Assembly: GCA_003577305.1 (NCBI GenBank)
Contig: QEVL01000004.1
Coordinates: forward strand, 1-64,000
Direction of reading: 5' to 3'
From: Burkholderiales bacterium
GTDB taxonomy: Bacteria; Pseudomonadota; Gammaproteobacteria; Burkholderiales; Burkholderiaceae_E
Length of the DNA stretch: 64,000 nucleotides
Notes under the pieces: model-generated
Seen by the model: the letters and a program-made list of their open reading frames with translations, nothing else
What the model was told of the DNA's origin: nothing
Databases searched by the model: none
Shown: piece after piece, positions 22,368-33,785 of the stretch
How the letters are laid out: the number at the start of each line of letters is the position of its first letter
Position numbering within the stretch: position 1 is the first letter of the stretch
Program-made: the position numbers and the translations under genes

Positions 22368-23675
22368 TCAGCCGATCGAGCGCATCTGCCCGGGCAGCCA
22401 GGTGACCAGGCCGGGGAACAGGTAGATCAGCAGCACCGCGACCACCATCAGCCCGAACATCGGCATCGACTGCCGCGCGACCCATGGCAGCTGCCGGCCG
22501 GTCATCCCCTGCAGCACGAACAGGTTGAAGCCCACCGGTGGCGTGATCTGCGCCATCTCCACCACCAGCACGATGAACACGCCGAACCACAGCAGGTCGA
22601 TGCCCGCAGCCTGCACCGTGGGCAGGATCACGCCCATCGTCAGCACGACCATCGAGATGCCGTCGAGGAAGCATCCGAGCAGGATGTAGAACAGGGCCAG
22701 CGCGACGATCAGCTGGAAGCGCGACAGGCCGAGCGAGGCGATCCACTCGGCGAGCTGCCGCGGCAACCCGATGTAGCCCATCGCCAGCGTCAGGTAGGCC
22801 GCGCCGGCCAGGATCAGCGCGATCATGCAGTACAGCCGGGTCGCGCCGAGCAGCGACGCGACGAAGGTGCGCCGGTCGAGCGAGCCCTGGGCACCCGAGA
22901 GCACGAGCGCGCCGACCACGCCGATCGCGGCCGCTTCGGTCGCGGTGGCGATGCCCGCGTAGATCGCGCCCAGCACTCCGGCGATCAGCAGTACCACCGG
23001 AATCAGGCTGCGCGAGGCCCAGAGCTTCTCGCGCAGCCCCGGTTCCTGCTCGGCCGGCGGCACGCTCGCGCGGTTCAACAGTGCCCAGCCGATCACGTAA
23101 CCCATGAACAGCAGCGCGAGCATGATGCCGGGCAGCACGCCGCCCACGAACAACTGGGCGATCGACACGTCGGCGCTCACGCCGTAGACGATCATGATGA
23201 TCGACGGCGGAATCAGCAGGCCGAGCGTGCCCGCCCCGGCCAGCGTGCCGACGACGATGCCTTCGGGGTAGCCGCGCCGTCCCAGTTCGGGCAGCGTCAT
23301 CTTGCCGATCGTGGCGCAGGTGGCGGCCGACGAGCCCGAGACCGCCGCGAAGATCGCGCAGCCGATGATGTTGGTGTGCAGCAGCCGTCCGGGCAAGCGG
23401 TTCATCCACGGCGCCAGCCCCTGGAACATGTCGGCCGACAGCCGGGTGCGGAACAGGATTTCCCCCATCCAGACGAACAGCGGCAGCGCGGTCAGCGTCC
23501 AGCTCGACGCGGCACCCCAGATGGTGACCGCCATCGCGTCGCCGGCAGGCCGCGACGAGAACAACTCCATGGCGACCCACGCGACGCCCGACAGCGCCAG
23601 TCCGATCCAGACGCCGCTGCCCAGCAGCGCGAACAGCGTCACGATCAGCAGCGTGGTGACCGCAAGCTCGCTCAT
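22368..23675 (-). CDS. TRAP transporter large permease (DctM type)
   Basis: A 435-residue integral membrane protein with about 12 hydrophobic segments, the ion-coupled translocation channel of a tripartite ATP-independent transporter. The DctM family signature PPSIIMIVYG is at about 155-164, together with TPPVGFNLFVLQG near the C-terminus. It overlaps the small-permease gene by 4 bp (ATGA). It is the last gene of the P-Q-M operon, 47 bp before nnr. Confidence 0.92.
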   Translation of the reverse strand: MSELAVTTLLIVTLFALLGSGVWIGLALSGVAWVAMELFSSRPAGDAMAVTIWGAASSWTLTALPLFVWMGEILFRTRLSADMFQGLAPWMNRLPGRLLHTNIIGCAIFAAVSGSSAATCATIGKMTLPELGRRGYPEGIVVGTLAGAGTLGLLIPPSIIMIVYGVSADVSIAQLFVGGVLPGIMLALLFMGYVIGWALLNRASVPPAEQEPGLREKLWASRSLIPVVLLIAGVLGAIYAGIATATEAAAIGVVGALVLSGAQGSLDRRTFVASLLGATRLYCMIALILAGAAYLTLAMGYIGLPRQLAEWIASLGLSRFQLIVALALFYILLGCFLDGISMVVLTMGVILPTVQAAGIDLLWFGVFIVLVVEMAQITPPVGFNLFVLQGMTGRQLPWVARQSMPMFGLMVVAVLLIYLFPGLVTWLPGQMRSIG

Positions 23676-24181
23676 TCCACGCGCTGCATCTCTGCGGCCG
23701 GCGCGCCCGCACGGCGCCCGCGCAGTTCGAGCACCAGTTCGTCGACGAAGGCGACCAGCAGGATCAGCGAGCCGGCCGCCATCGACAGTTGCGGCAGCCA
23801 CAGCGGAGTGGCATCGGCGGCGGTGGAGATGTCGTTGAACAGGTACGACTGCCAGGCCAGGCGCACGCTGTAGAAGGCGAGCAGCCCGGCCAGCAGCAGC
23901 GCCACGCCGAGCGCCCAGCGCTCGAGCGCGCGCCGCGTGCGCGGCCCCGCCAGGCCGAGCAGCAGGGTCACGCGGATGTGCTCGTTGCGCTTGAGCGTGT
24001 GCGCGAGCGACAGGAAGCCGGCCCCTGCCATCAGGTAGCCGGCCCAGGCGTCGGTGCCCGGAAGGTAGAAGCCGAACTGGCGCCCGGCGATGCCGAGCAG
24101 GACCATCGCGAGCAGCCCGACCATGGACGCCGCCGCGATCCACGCGGCGACGTCGTAGAGGCGGTCGAGCGCCGCGCGCAT
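23672..24181 (-). CDS. TRAP transporter small permease (DctQ type)
   Basis: A 169-residue protein with four membrane helices (about 10-30, 45-65, 85-105, 130-150). The LPGTDAWAGYLMAGAGFLSLAHTLKRNEHIRV-like region (residues about 39-70) is typical of DctQ proteins. It shares one base with the receptor gene stop (TGATG) and four with the large permease, consistent with coupled translation of the complex. Confidence 0.9.
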   Translation of the reverse strand: MRAALDRLYDVAAWIAAASMVGLLAMVLLGIAGRQFGFYLPGTDAWAGYLMAGAGFLSLAHTLKRNEHIRVTLLLGLAGPRTRRALERWALGVALLLAGLLAFYSVRLAWQSYLFNDISTAADATPLWLPQLSMAAGSLILLVAFVDELVLELRGRRAGAPAAEMQRVE

Positions 24182-25149
24182 CACATCTTGCCGTACGCGT
24201 CCAGGATCGCCTTGCCCTCCGGGCCGGCCTTCTTCACCCAGTCGTCGATCAGCGCCTCGCCGACCTTCCTGAACTCGGCGGTCATCTTCGCCGACGGGGG
24301 AAGCACCTGCATCCCGTTCTTCTTCAACTGGTCGAGGTACCAGGCGGTCTTCTCCTCGGAGCTCTTCCAGCCGCGCGCCTCGGCGGCGGCGGCGGCTTCG
24401 AGCAGCGCGTCCTGCGTGGCCTTGTCGAGCGCGTCGAACGCCTTCTGGTTCACGAGCACCGCGTTCTTCGGCAGCCAGGCCTGGTTGTCGTAGAAGTACT
24501 TGATGTGCTCGTAGGCCTTGGTGTCGTAGCCGGTCGAACCCGAGGTCATGAACGACTCGACCGCACCGGTGGCCATTGCCTGCGACAGCTCGGCCGCCTG
24601 GATCGTGACCGGCTGCGCACCGAACATCTCGGCGATCTTCGCGGTGGCCGCGTTGTACGAACGGAACTTCACGCCCTTGAGGTCGCTCGCCGCATCGAGC
24701 GCCTTCTTCGAGTACAGCCCCTGCGGCGGCCAGGCCACCGTGTACAGCAGCTTCATGCCCTGCGAAGCGAGCAGCTTGTCGAGCGCCGGCCGCGCGGCCT
24801 TGTCCAGCTTGCGCGCGGCCTCGTAGCTGGTGGCGAGGAACGGCAGCACGTCGATGCCGTACAGCGGGTTCTCGTTGGAGAAATTCGACAGCAGCACCTC
24901 GCCGATCTGCGCCTGGTTGCCCTGCACCGCGCGCTTGATCTCGGGTGCCTTGAAGAGCGACGCGTTGGCGTGCACGGTGATCTCGAGCTTGCCGCCGGTG
25001 GCCTTTCTGACGTCGCTGGCGAACTGCACCAGGTTCTCGGTGTGGAAGTTGCCGGCCGGATAGGCGGCGGGCAGGTCCCACTTGACCTGGGCGGACGCGA
25101 CCCCGGTCGCGACGGCGAACAGCAGGGGCAGGAATCGGCTGGGTTTCAT
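24181..25149 (-). CDS. TRAP transporter solute-binding protein (DctP type)
   Basis: Periplasmic receptor of 322 residues. It begins with a signal peptide (MKPSRFLPLLFAVATGVASAQ). The conserved receptor Arg that clamps substrate carboxylates lies in the KGVKFRSYNAATAKIAEMFGA region near 155-175. A strong Shine-Dalgarno GGAGG lies 6 bp upstream of ATG 25149, deciding the start against an in-frame upstream ATG at 25251. The substrate is not deducible from sequence; the divergent 5-oxoprolinase suggests a cyclic amide or acidic amino acid derivative. Confidence 0.92.
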   Translation of the reverse strand: MKPSRFLPLLFAVATGVASAQVKWDLPAAYPAGNFHTENLVQFASDVRKATGGKLEITVHANASLFKAPEIKRAVQGNQAQIGEVLLSNFSNENPLYGIDVLPFLATSYEAARKLDKAARPALDKLLASQGMKLLYTVAWPPQGLYSKKALDAASDLKGVKFRSYNAATAKIAEMFGAQPVTIQAAELSQAMATGAVESFMTSGSTGYDTKAYEHIKYFYDNQAWLPKNAVLVNQKAFDALDKATQDALLEAAAAAEARGWKSSEEKTAWYLDQLKKNGMQVLPPSAKMTAEFRKVGEALIDDWVKKAGPEGKAILDAYGKM

Positions 25150-25263
25150 CGGGCCTCCGCAATGATGGATGGACGGACGGTGCAGGACGGCAGGCCGCCC
25201 GCGCGGACGGGCGCAGGGGCGCACGCACCGGCGGGCGCACGAGCGCAGCATGACCGGGCTTGA

Positions 25264-25308
25264 AGCTTAGGAGCCATGAAGATAAATTGTCAACGTTTTA
25301 TGAACGTT
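25264..25308 (-). promoter_or_regulatory. TRAP operon promoter with paired AACGTT operator
   Basis: On the minus strand TTGACA (25293-25288) is a perfect -35; a weak -10 (TAAGCT at 25269-25264, 18 bp spacer) follows. Two AACGTT palindromes at 25292-25297 and 25303-25308 are 11 bp apart, one helical turn, and the first touches the -35 box. The block is the only A+T-rich stretch in the divergent intergenic region and fits a binding site for the adjacent MarR regulator. The role is inferred. Confidence 0.5.
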
Positions 25309-25320
25309 TCGGAGGCGTGC

Positions 25321-25926
25321 ATGGCCACCAGAGCCCGCGGCGCACGCAGCGGCGCCGCGTCCGTGCCGGCGCCCGAGGCGCCGCTGCGCATCCTGTCGTC
25401 GGCGCACCTGGCCGACGGGGAGTGGGGCGAACTGTCCGAGTTCGAGTTCGGCCTGATCGTCGCCACGCACGCGTTCGCCCGCTGGGCGGTGCGCTGCATG
25501 GCGGCGGCGGGAATGCCCGACCTCACGATCACCGACGTGCTGGTGCTGCATCACGTGCATCACCGCGGCAAGGGCAAGAAGCTCGCCGACATCTGCTTCA
25601 CGCTGAATTACGAGGACGCGCACGTGGTCGCCTATGCGCTGCGCAAGCTCACCGGGCTGGGCCTGGTGCGCGGCGAGAAGGTCGGCAAGGAAGTGTTCCA
25701 CTCGACCACGCCGGCCGGCGCTGCCCTCGTGGCGCGCTATCGGACGGTGCGCGACCGCTGCCTGATCGCGAGCGTGCCGGGACGGCTCGGCAGCCTGTCC
25801 GGCGCGACCGGGCGCGAGCGCGCCGCGGCGGGCGACGACCGCTTCGAACTCGCCCATCTCGCGCGCATGCTGCGCACGCTGTCGGGGCTGTACGACCAGG
25901 CCGCGCGCGCCGCCGCCTCGCTCTGA
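25321..25926 (+). CDS. MarR-family transcriptional regulator
   Basis: A 201-residue winged-helix regulator. The DNA-binding core spans about 60-140 ([56 protein letters not shown] region), with helix-turn-helix and a basic wing. ATG 25321 is preceded by GGAGG at 25311-25315 and was preferred to the in-frame ATGs at 25276 and 25303, which lie inside the putative operator. It is divergent from the TRAP operon and 26 bp upstream of the oxoprolinase gene. Confidence 0.85.
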   Translation: MATRARGARSGAASVPAPEAPLRILSSAHLADGEWGELSEFEFGLIVATHAFARWAVRCMAAAGMPDLTITDVLVLHHVHHRGKGKKLADICFTLNYEDAHVVAYALRKLTGLGLVRGEKVGKEVFHSTTPAGAALVARYRTVRDRCLIASVPGRLGSLSGATGRERAAAGDDRFELAHLARMLRTLSGLYDQAARAAASL

Positions 25927-25952
25927 TCGCCACCACCGGGGAAGCCCTTTCG

Positions 25953-28900
25953 ATGAGCGCCTGGCAATTCTGGATCGACCGCGGCGGCACTTTCACCGAC
26001 ATCGTGGCGCGCGGGCCCGATGGGGCGCTCGCCAGCGCCAAGCTGCTGTCGGAGAACCCCGGGCGCTACGAGGACGCCGCGGTCGAAGGCATCCGCCGGC
26101 TGCTACGGTTGGCGCCCGGCGAGCCGATCGCCGCCGCGCAGGTCGAGGTGGTGAAGATGGGCACCACGGTGGCCACCAACGCGCTGCTCGAGCGCAAGGG
26201 CGAGCCGCTGGCACTGGCGGTCACGCGCGGCTTTCGCGATGCGCTGCGCATCGCCTACCAGAACCGGCCGAAGCTGTTCGAGCGGCGCATCGTGCTGCCC
26301 GAGATGCTGTACCGGGAGGCGATCGAGATCGACGAGCGGGTCGGCGCCGACGGCACCGTGGTGCGCGCGCTCGACGAGGCGGGCGCGCGTGCCTCGCTGC
26401 AGCGCGCGTTCGATGCCGGACTGCACGCGATCGCGATCGTGCTGATGCACGGCTACCGGTTTCCGGCGCACGAGCGGCGGCTCGCGGCGATCGCGCGCGA
26501 GATCGGGTTCACGCAGGTCTCGGTGTCGCACGAAGTCTCGCCGCTGGTGCGTTTCGTGGCGCGCGGCGACACCACGGTGGTCGACGCCTACCTGTCGCCG
26601 GTGCTGCGCCGCTACGTCGAGCGGGTGGCCGCGGCGATGCCGGGCGTGCGGCTGCAGTTCATGCAGTCCAACGGCGGGCTCACCGACGCGCACGCATTCC
26701 AGGGCAAGGACTCGATCCTGTCGGGGCCGGCCGGCGGCATCGTCGGCATGGCGCGGGTGAGCGCGGCCGCCGGCTTCGACCGCGTGATCGGCTTCGACAT
26801 GGGCGGCACCTCGACCGACGTCTCGCACTACGCGGGCGAGTTCGAGCGCGAGTTCGAGACGCTGGTGGCCGGCGTGCGCATGCGCGCGCCGACGATGAGC
26901 ATCCACACGGTGGCCGCCGGCGGCGGATCGATCCTGCATTTCGACGGCGCGCGGATGCGCGTGGGCCCCGACTCGGCCGGCGCCGACCCGGGCCCCGCCT
27001 GCTACCGGCGCGGCGGCCCGCTCACCGTCACAGACGCCAACGTGATGCTCGGCAAGCTGCAGCCGGCGTTCTTCCCGGCGGTGTTCGGGCCGGGCGGCGA
27101 CCAGTCGATCGACGTCGAGGTGGTGCGCGAGCGCTTCGCCGAACTGGCCGCGCGCATCGGCGCCGAGACCGGGCGGGCGATGCGCCCGGAGGAGGTGGCG
27201 CAGGGCTTCGTCGACATCGCGGTGGCCAACATGGCCAACGCGATCAAGAAGATCTCGGTGCAGCGCGGCTACGACGTCACCCGGTACACGCTCACCACTT
27301 TCGGCGGCGCCGGCGGCCAGCACGCCTGCGGCGTCGCCGACGCGCTCGCGATGCCGCGGGTGCTCGCGCACCCGCTGGCCGGGGTGCTCTCGGCCTACGG
27401 CATGGGCCTGGCCGAGCAGGTCGCGATGCGCGAGTGCTCGGTGGAGCGACGCCTGGACGCCGAGGGCATCGCCGAGGCGCGGCGCGCGCTCGCGCAACTC
27501 GACGCGCTGGCGCGCGCGGAACTGCTCGCGCAGGGCGAGAACGCACAGGCGATCCGGGTGCGCCATCGGCTGCACCTGCGCTATGAAGGCACCGACACCG
27601 CGTTGCCGGTCGAGGCGGCCGACGAGGCGACGATGCGCGAGCGCTTCGAGGCGGCCTACCGGCAGCGCTTCGCGTTCCTGATGCCCGAGCGGCCGCTGGT
27701 GATCGAGTCGGCGGCGGTCGAGGCGCTCGGCGAGTCGGGGCACGGCGCGACGCTCGCGCCGCCGGCCCGGCGCGATGGTCCACTCGTGCCGCAGGCGCGG
27801 GTGCCGGTGTTCACGCAGGGCGCCTGGCGCGAGACGCCGCTCCATCTGCGCGAGCGGATGATCGCCGGCGACGTCGTCGACGGCCCGGCGGTGATCGCCG
27901 AGGCTACCGCCACCACGGTCGTCGAACCGGGCTGGCGCGCGACGCTGAGCGCGCGCGGCGACCTGGTGCTCGACCGGCACCTGCCGCGGCCGCGCCGCGT
28001 GGCGCTCGGCACCGATGCCGATCCGGTGATGCTCGAGATCTTCAACAACCTGTTCATGACGATCTCCGAGCAGATGGGTTACCGGCTGCAGAACACCGCG
28101 CATTCGGTGAACATCAAGGAGCGCGTCGACTTCTCCTGCGCGGTGTTCGACCAGGAGGGCAACCTGGTGGCCAACGCGCCGCACATGCCGGTGCACCTGG
28201 GCTCGATGGGCGCGAGCGTACGCGCGATCATCGAGGCGCACGCCGGTGCGCAGGCGCGCGCGCGCGGCGCCGCGCCGCTCGAGCCGGGCGACGTCTACCT
28301 GCTGAACGACCCCTACGCCGGCGGCACGCACCTGCCCGACGTCACCGTGATCACGCCGGTGTTCGATGCAGCCGGAACGCAGATCCTGTTCTACGTCGGC
28401 TCGCGCGGCCATCACGCCGACATCGGCGGCATCACGCCCGGCTCGATGCCGCCGGGCAGCGCGCACATCGACGACGAGGGCGTGCTGCTCACCGACTTCG
28501 CGCTCGTGCGCGGCGGGCGCCTGCGCGAGGCCGAACTGCGCGAGGCGCTGGCTTCTGCTCCTCATCCGGCGCGCAATCCCGACCAGAACCTGGCCGACCT
28601 GCGCGCGCAGGTCGCGGCCAACGAGAAGGGCCGCGAGGAATTGCTGAAGATGGTCGAGCACTTCGGGCTCGACGTGGTGCGCGCCTACATGGGCCACGTG
28701 CAGGACAACGCCGAGGCCTCGGTGCGGCGGGTGATCGGGGCGCTGAAGGACGGCGCCTTCGAGCTGCCTCTGGACAACGGCGCGGTGATCCGCGTGCGCA
28801 TCACGGTCGATCACGCGCAGCGCTCGGCGCGCATCGACTTCAGCGGCACTTCGGCGCAGCAGCCGGACAACTTCAACGCGCCGCACGCGGTGACGATGGC

Positions 28901-29603
28901 CGCGGTGCTCTTCGCTTTCCGCACGCTGGTCGACGACGAGATCCCGATGAACGCCGGCTGCCTGAAACCGCTCGAGGTGATCGTGCCCGAAGGCTCGATG
29001 CTCAATCCGCGCTACCCGGCGGCGGTCGTGGCGGGCAACGTCGAGATCTCGCAGTGCATCACCAACTGCCTGTACGGCGCGCTCGGCGTGATGGCCTCGG
29101 GCGCGCCGACGATGAGCAACTTCACTTTCGGCAACGCGCGCTACCAGTACTACGAGACGATCGCGGGGGGCTCCGGCGCGGGCGGCATCTTCGATGACGA
29201 AGGGCGGCTGTGCGGCGGCTTCGACGGCACCGCGGTGGTCCAGACGCACATGACCAATTCGCGGCTCACCGACCCCGAGATCCTCGAGTCGCGCTTTCCG
29301 GTGCGCCTCGAGAGCTACGAGATTCGCGCGGGGTCGGGTGGAGCGGGGCGCTGGCGCGGCGGCGACGGTGGGGTGCGCCGCGTCCGCTTCCTCGAGCCGA
29401 TGACCGCCTCGATCCTCGCCAACGGGCGCGTGCACCCGGCGTTCGGCGCGGCCGGCGGCGAGCCGGGGGCGCCCGGGGCCGACTACGTGGTGCGCGCCGA
29501 CGGACGCCTCGAGCGCTTGCGTCACGCCGATCGCGCGGAACTCGCCGCGGGTGACCTGTTCGTCGTCGAGACGCCCGGAGGCGGGGGCTTCGGCGCACCC
29601 TGA
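25953..29603 (+). CDS. Fused 5-oxoprolinase / hydantoinase A+B (ATP-hydrolysing)
   Basis: A 1,216-residue cytosolic enzyme with HyuA and HyuB halves in one chain, the layout of ATP-dependent 5-oxoprolinase (opens 5-oxo-L-proline to glutamate). Residues 1-690 form the ASKHA-type HyuA part ([13 protein letters not shown] at the N-terminus, [12 protein letters not shown] near 280, GGGSI and [13 protein letters not shown] near 330-350). Residues about 690-1216 form HyuB ([29 protein letters not shown] region; [24 protein letters not shown]). N-methylhydantoinase or acetophenone-carboxylase-like activities are alternatives, though those are usually two separate chains. Grouping with MarR and TRAP genes suggests substrate uptake, sensing and hydrolysis in one unit. 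Confidence 0.85.
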   Translation: MSAWQFWIDRGGTFTDIVARGPDGALASAKLLSENPGRYEDAAVEGIRRLLRLAPGEPIAAAQVEVVKMGTTVATNALLERKGEPLALAVTRGFRDALRIAYQNRPKLFERRIVLPEMLYREAIEIDERVGADGTVVRALDEAGARASLQRAFDAGLHAIAIVLMHGYRFPAHERRLAAIAREIGFTQVSVSHEVSPLVRFVARGDTTVVDAYLSPVLRRYVERVAAAMPGVRLQFMQSNGGLTDAHAFQGKDSILSGPAGGIVGMARVSAAAGFDRVIGFDMGGTSTDVSHYAGEFEREFETLVAGVRMRAPTMSIHTVAAGGGSILHFDGARMRVGPDSAGADPGPACYRRGGPLTVTDANVMLGKLQPAFFPAVFGPGGDQSIDVEVVRERFAELAARIGAETGRAMRPEEVAQGFVDIAVANMANAIKKISVQRGYDVTRYTLTTFGGAGGQHACGVADALAMPRVLAHPLAGVLSAYGMGLAEQVAMRECSVERRLDAEGIAEARRALAQLDALARAELLAQGENAQAIRVRHRLHLRYEGTDTALPVEAADEATMRERFEAAYRQRFAFLMPERPLVIESAAVEALGESGHGATLAPPARRDGPLVPQARVPVFTQGAWRETPLHLRERMIAGDVVDGPAVIAEATATTVVEPGWRATLSARGDLVLDRHLPRPRRVALGTDADPVMLEIFNNLFMTISEQMGYRLQNTAHSVNIKERVDFSCAVFDQEGNLVANAPHMPVHLGSMGASVRAIIEAHAGAQARARGAAPLEPGDVYLLNDPYAGGTHLPDVTVITPVFDAAGTQILFYVGSRGHHADIGGITPGSMPPGSAHIDDEGVLLTDFALVRGGRLREAELREALASAPHPARNPDQNLADLRAQVAANEKGREELLKMVEHFGLDVVRAYMGHVQDNAEASVRRVIGALKDGAFELPLDNGAVIRVRITVDHAQRSARIDFSGTSAQQPDNFNAPHAVTMAAVLFAFRTLVDDEIPMNAGCLKPLEVIVPEGSMLNPRYPAAVVAGNVEISQCITNCLYGALGVMASGAPTMSNFTFGNARYQYYETIAGGSGAGGIFDDEGRLCGGFDGTAVVQTHMTNSRLTDPEILESRFPVRLESYEIRAGSGGAGRWRGGDGGVRRVRFLEPMTASILANGRVHPAFGAAGGEPGAPGADYVVRADGRLERLRHADRAELAAGDLFVVETPGGGGFGAP

Positions 29604-29654
29604 AGGCCGGCGCCGCGGCCGCCCCGGGCCGCAGCCTGCGCAGTCGCCTCGCCT

Positions 29655-29660
29655 TATAAT
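29655..29660 (+). promoter_or_regulatory. -10 box upstream of purL
   Basis: A perfect TATAAT hexamer lies in the 126 bp gap before purL, about 63 bp upstream of the expected transcription start-to-ATG region end. No recognisable -35 hexamer precedes it at 16-18 bp. No PurR-like palindrome or riboswitch was recognised in the leader. Confidence 0.45.
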
Positions 29661-29729
29661 TGCCGGTTCTACCAGCGCGTGCGGCCGCCGATCACGCGGT
29701 GCGCGCCCCACCCACTCCGCGACCGCCCC

Positions 29730-32700
29730 ATGCCCGCGTACCTGATGCTTGCTGGACAGCCCGCGCTGTCCGAGTTCCGCCTTGGACGACTGCTCGAGCA
29801 GCTGCGGCGCATCGACGTGCGCGTGGTCGGGCTCGATGCGCGCTTCGTTCATGCGATCTGGAGCGACGCGCCGCTGTCGCCCGACGAGCAGGCGCGGCTG
29901 GCCGCGCTGCTCGACCTGCCGGCCGATGCGCCTGCGCCGGCGGGGCAGCGCGTGTGGGTGATGCCGCGCCTGGGCACCGTCTCTCCCTGGGCGAGCAAGG
30001 CCACCGACATCGTGCGCAATTGCGGCATCACCGGCGTGCGGCGCGTGGAGCGCGGCGTCGAATACCGGATCGAGGCGCGCAGCGGGCTGCTCGCGGGGCT
30101 GGTGCGCACCACGCACTTCGAGCCGGCCGAGATGGCGGCGCTCGCGGGCGCGCTCCACGACCGGATGACCGAGACCGCGCTGCTCGATCCGCCGGAACCC
30201 TCGTCGCTGTTCGCCTCGTTGCCGGGCAAGCCGATGCGCGCCATCCCGATCGGCCGCGACGGGCGCGCGGCGCTCGTCGCCGCCGATCGCGAGCTCGGCC
30301 TGGCGCTGTCGGCCGACGAAATCGACTACCTGCTCGAGGCCTTCGTGCGTGCGGGGCGCGATCCGACCGACGTCGAGCTGATGATGTTCGCGCAGGCCAA
30401 CTCCGAGCACTGCCGGCACAAGATCTTCAACGCCAGCTGGACGATCGACGGCGCAGCGCGCGAGGAAACCCTGTTCGGGATGATCCGCGGCACGCACGCG
30501 GCGCACCCGGCGGGCACGGTGGTCGCGTATACCGACAATGCGGCAATCCTGGAAGGCGGACCGGCTCGGCGCTTTCATCCGGTGCCATCGGCCAACGGCC
30601 TGTACCGCCCGGCCGAACGACTCACGCACGCGCTGCTGAAGGTGGAGACGCACAATCACCCGACTGCGATCTCGCCGTTTCCGGGCGCCGCCACCGGTGC
30701 CGGCGGCGAGATCCGCGACGAGGGCGCCACCGGCCGCGGCGCCCGGCCGCGCTACGGCCTCACCGGCTTCACCGTGTCGAACCTGCGCATCGAGGGCTTC
30801 GAGCAGCCGTGGGAGAACGCGCGCGACGTGCTCGCGGCGGCCGACCCGCGGGCCGGCGCGCACGCGCCGTACGGGCTGCCCTCGCGCATCGCCGCGCCGT
30901 TGCAGATCATGATCGAAGGCCCGATCGGCGGGGCGGCGTTCAACAACGAGTTCGGCCGCCCGAACCTGCTCGGCTATTTCCGCACTTACGAGCAGAACGT
31001 CGGCGGCACGGTCCGCGGCTATCACAAGCCGATCATGATCGCCGGCGGCGTCGGCAGCGTCGACGCGGCGCACACCGCAAAGCTCGACCTGCCGCCGGGC
31101 ACGCTGCTGGTGCAGCTCGGCGGCCCCGGCATGCGCATCGGCATGGGCGGCGGCGCCGCTTCCAGCATGGGCGTCGGCACCAACATCGCCGAGCTCGACT
31201 TCGACTCGGTCCAGCGCGGCAATCCCGAGATCCAGCGACGTGCCCAGGAAGTGCTCGACCGCTGCTGGGGGATGCACGAAGACAATCCGCTGCTGTCGAT
31301 TCACGACGTCGGCGCCGGCGGGCTGTCGAATGCATTTCCCGAACTGGTGCACGGCGCAGGACGCGCGGGCCGTTTCGATCTCGACAAGGTGCCGCTCGAA
31401 GCCTCCGGGCTGTCTCCGGCCGAGATCTGGTGCAACGAGTCGCAGGAACGCTACGTGCTCGCGATCGCCCCGGCGTCGCTGGGCGTCTTCGACGCGCTGT
31501 GCCGCCGCGAGCGCTGCCCTTACGCGGTCGTGGGCCAGGTGAGCGACGACCGGCAACTGGTGGTCGATGCGAGCGCAGCCGACGGCGCGCGGCTGCGTGC
31601 GGTCGACATGCCGATCGACGTGCTGCTCGGCAAGCCGCCGCGGATGCACCGCGAAGGACTGCGCCGCGAGCGTGCGCTGCCGCCGGTGGCGGCCGCCGGG
31701 CTCGATCTCGCCGAAGTGGCCGTGCGCGTGCTGCGGCTGCCGGCGGTGGCGAGCAAGGCTTTCCTCGTGACGATCGGCGACCGCAGCGTGGGCGGCCTGA
31801 CCGCCCGCGACCAGATGGTCGGGCCGTGGCAGGTGCCGGTGGCCGACTGCGCGGTCGGCCTGGTCGACTACGAGGGCTACCGCGGCGACGCGCTGGCGAT
31901 GGGCGAGCGCACGCCGCTCGCGGTGATCGACCCGCGCGCCGCGGCGCGCATGGCGGTGGCCGAGGCGGTCACCAACATCGCCGCGGCGCCGATCGAGTCG
32001 ATTCGCCGCATCAAGCTGTCGGCCAACTGGATGGCGGCTTGCGGCGATCCGGCCGAAGATGCCGATCTCTTCGACGCGGTCGAGGCCTGCACCACGTTGT
32101 GCCGGCAGATCGGGATCTCGATTCCGGTGGGCAAGGATTCGCTGTCGATGCGCACCGTCTGGCAGGAGCGCGTCGTCGGCCAGATCGCCGAGACCACGCT
32201 CGACAAGCAGGTGCTCGCGCCCACCTCGCTGGTCGTCACCGCGTTCGCTCCGGTCACCGACGCGCGGCGCGTGCTCACGCCGCAGCTCGTGCGCGGCGTC
32301 GATTCGGTGCTGATCCTGATCGACCTGGGGCTCGGGCGCCAGCGACTCGGCGGCTCGGCGCTCGCGCAGGTGACGCAGCAACTGGGCAACGAGACGCCCG
32401 ACCTCGACGAGCCCGATGCGCTCGTGCGCTTCTTCGCGGTGATCCAGCGGCTGAACGCCGAAGGCCGGCTGCTCGCCTACCACGACCGCTCCGACGGCGG
32501 CCTGTTCGCCACCGTCTGCGAGATGGCCTTCGCCGGGCGCTGCGGAGTGGCGGTGAACCTCGACCTGCTCACGATCGATCCGAACGCCGAGGACTGGGGC
32601 GACTACAAGATCCGCCCCGAACAGGTGTCGGTGCAACGCAACGAGCGCACGATCGAGGCGCTGTTCAACGAAGAACCCGGTGCAGTGGTGCAGGTGCGCG

Positions 32701-33779
32701 CCGCCGACCGCGACGCGGTGCTCGGTGTGCTGCGCGAGGCCGGCCTGTCGAAGCACTCGCACGTGATCGGCAAGCCGCAGGCGAAAGAGGCGATCGAGTT
32801 CTACCGCGACGCGAAGCTCGTCTACGCCGCCTCGCGCGCGGCGCTCGAGCAGGCCTGGAGCGAAACCAGCCACCGCATCGCCGCTCTGCGCGACCATCCC
32901 GAATGCGCCGCGCAGGAATTCGAGCGCATTGCGCGCACCGACGATCCCGGCCTGCACCTGAAGCTCGGCTTCGATCCGGCCGAAGACGTCGCCGCGCCGT
33001 ACCTGGCGCGCGGCGCGCGCCCGCGCGTGGCGATCCTGCGCGAGCAGGGGGTGAACAGCCAGATCGAGATGGCGGCCGCCTTCCATCGCGCCGGCTTCGA
33101 CGCGTTCGACGTGCACATGACCGACCTGGTCGAGGGCCGCCACCAGCTCGCCGGGTTCCGCGGGCTGGTCGTCTGCGGCGGCTTCTCGTACGGCGACGTG
33201 CTCGGCGCGGGCAGCGGCTGGGCCAGGTCGATCCTTTTCAACGCGGCGCTGTCCGAGCAGTTCGCGCTGTTCTTCGGCCGTGCCGACACCTTCACGCTGG
33301 GCGTCTGCAACGGCTGCCAGATGATGTCGCAGCTGAAGGCGATCATTCCCGGCGCGACGCACTGGCCGCGCTTCCTGCGCAACCGCTCCGAACAGTACGA
33401 GGCGCGCCTGTCGATGGTCGAAGTGCTCGATTCGCCGTCGGTGCTGCTCGCCGGCATGGCCGGCAGCCGCATGCCGATCGTCGTCGCGCACGGAGAGGGG
33501 CGCGCGCACTTCGATTCCGGCGACCAGCAGCGCCACGCGGGCGCTGCGCTGCGCTTCGTCGACAACGACGGCTCGCCGGCGCACGCCTATCCTGCCAACC
33601 CGAACGGCTCGCCCGACGGCCTGGCAGGCTTCACCAGCGCCGACGGCCGCGCGACGATCCTGATGCCGCACCCGGAACGGGTGTTCCGCTCGGTGCAGAT
33701 GAGCTGGCGCGACCCGTCGCTCGGCGAGGATTCGCCGTGGATGCGCATGTTCCGCAACGCTCGCGCCTGGGTCGGCTGA
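29730..33779 (+). CDS. purL: Phosphoribosylformylglycinamidine synthase (single-chain PurL)
   Basis: Fourth step of purine synthesis, ATP- and glutamine-dependent conversion of FGAR to FGAM. The 1,349-residue chain has the large proteobacterial architecture: N-terminal PurS-like domain (1-150), linker, two AIRS-type ATP-binding repeats (for example [26 protein letters not shown] near 308, [16 protein letters not shown] near 528) and a C-terminal glutamine amidotransferase. That domain has nucleophile Cys in [10 protein letters not shown] near 1192 and the His-Glu pair in MPHPERVF near 1313. ATG 29730 gives the usual [17 protein letters not shown] beginning. Confidence 0.96.
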   Translation: MPAYLMLAGQPALSEFRLGRLLEQLRRIDVRVVGLDARFVHAIWSDAPLSPDEQARLAALLDLPADAPAPAGQRVWVMPRLGTVSPWASKATDIVRNCGITGVRRVERGVEYRIEARSGLLAGLVRTTHFEPAEMAALAGALHDRMTETALLDPPEPSSLFASLPGKPMRAIPIGRDGRAALVAADRELGLALSADEIDYLLEAFVRAGRDPTDVELMMFAQANSEHCRHKIFNASWTIDGAAREETLFGMIRGTHAAHPAGTVVAYTDNAAILEGGPARRFHPVPSANGLYRPAERLTHALLKVETHNHPTAISPFPGAATGAGGEIRDEGATGRGARPRYGLTGFTVSNLRIEGFEQPWENARDVLAAADPRAGAHAPYGLPSRIAAPLQIMIEGPIGGAAFNNEFGRPNLLGYFRTYEQNVGGTVRGYHKPIMIAGGVGSVDAAHTAKLDLPPGTLLVQLGGPGMRIGMGGGAASSMGVGTNIAELDFDSVQRGNPEIQRRAQEVLDRCWGMHEDNPLLSIHDVGAGGLSNAFPELVHGAGRAGRFDLDKVPLEASGLSPAEIWCNESQERYVLAIAPASLGVFDALCRRERCPYAVVGQVSDDRQLVVDASAADGARLRAVDMPIDVLLGKPPRMHREGLRRERALPPVAAAGLDLAEVAVRVLRLPAVASKAFLVTIGDRSVGGLTARDQMVGPWQVPVADCAVGLVDYEGYRGDALAMGERTPLAVIDPRAAARMAVAEAVTNIAAAPIESIRRIKLSANWMAACGDPAEDADLFDAVEACTTLCRQIGISIPVGKDSLSMRTVWQERVVGQIAETTLDKQVLAPTSLVVTAFAPVTDARRVLTPQLVRGVDSVLILIDLGLGRQRLGGSALAQVTQQLGNETPDLDEPDALVRFFAVIQRLNAEGRLLAYHDRSDGGLFATVCEMAFAGRCGVAVNLDLLTIDPNAEDWGDYKIRPEQVSVQRNERTIEALFNEEPGAVVQVRAADRDAVLGVLREAGLSKHSHVIGKPQAKEAIEFYRDAKLVYAASRAALEQAWSETSHRIAALRDHPECAAQEFERIARTDDPGLHLKLGFDPAEDVAAPYLARGARPRVAILREQGVNSQIEMAAAFHRAGFDAFDVHMTDLVEGRHQLAGFRGLVVCGGFSYGDVLGAGSGWARSILFNAALSEQFALFFGRADTFTLGVCNGCQMMSQLKAIIPGATHWPRFLRNRSEQYEARLSMVEVLDSPSVLLAGMAGSRMPIVVAHGEGRAHFDSGDQQRHAGAALRFVDNDGSPAHAYPANPNGSPDGLAGFTSADGRATILMPHPERVFRSVQMSWRDPSLGEDSPWMRMFRNARAWVG

Positions 33780-33785
33780 GAGCCG

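Noticed and set aside
29604-29729. A riboswitch or PurR box before purL
   Set aside because: Apart from a TATAAT hexamer the leader shows no conserved purine-riboswitch pairing pattern or PurR-like palindrome.
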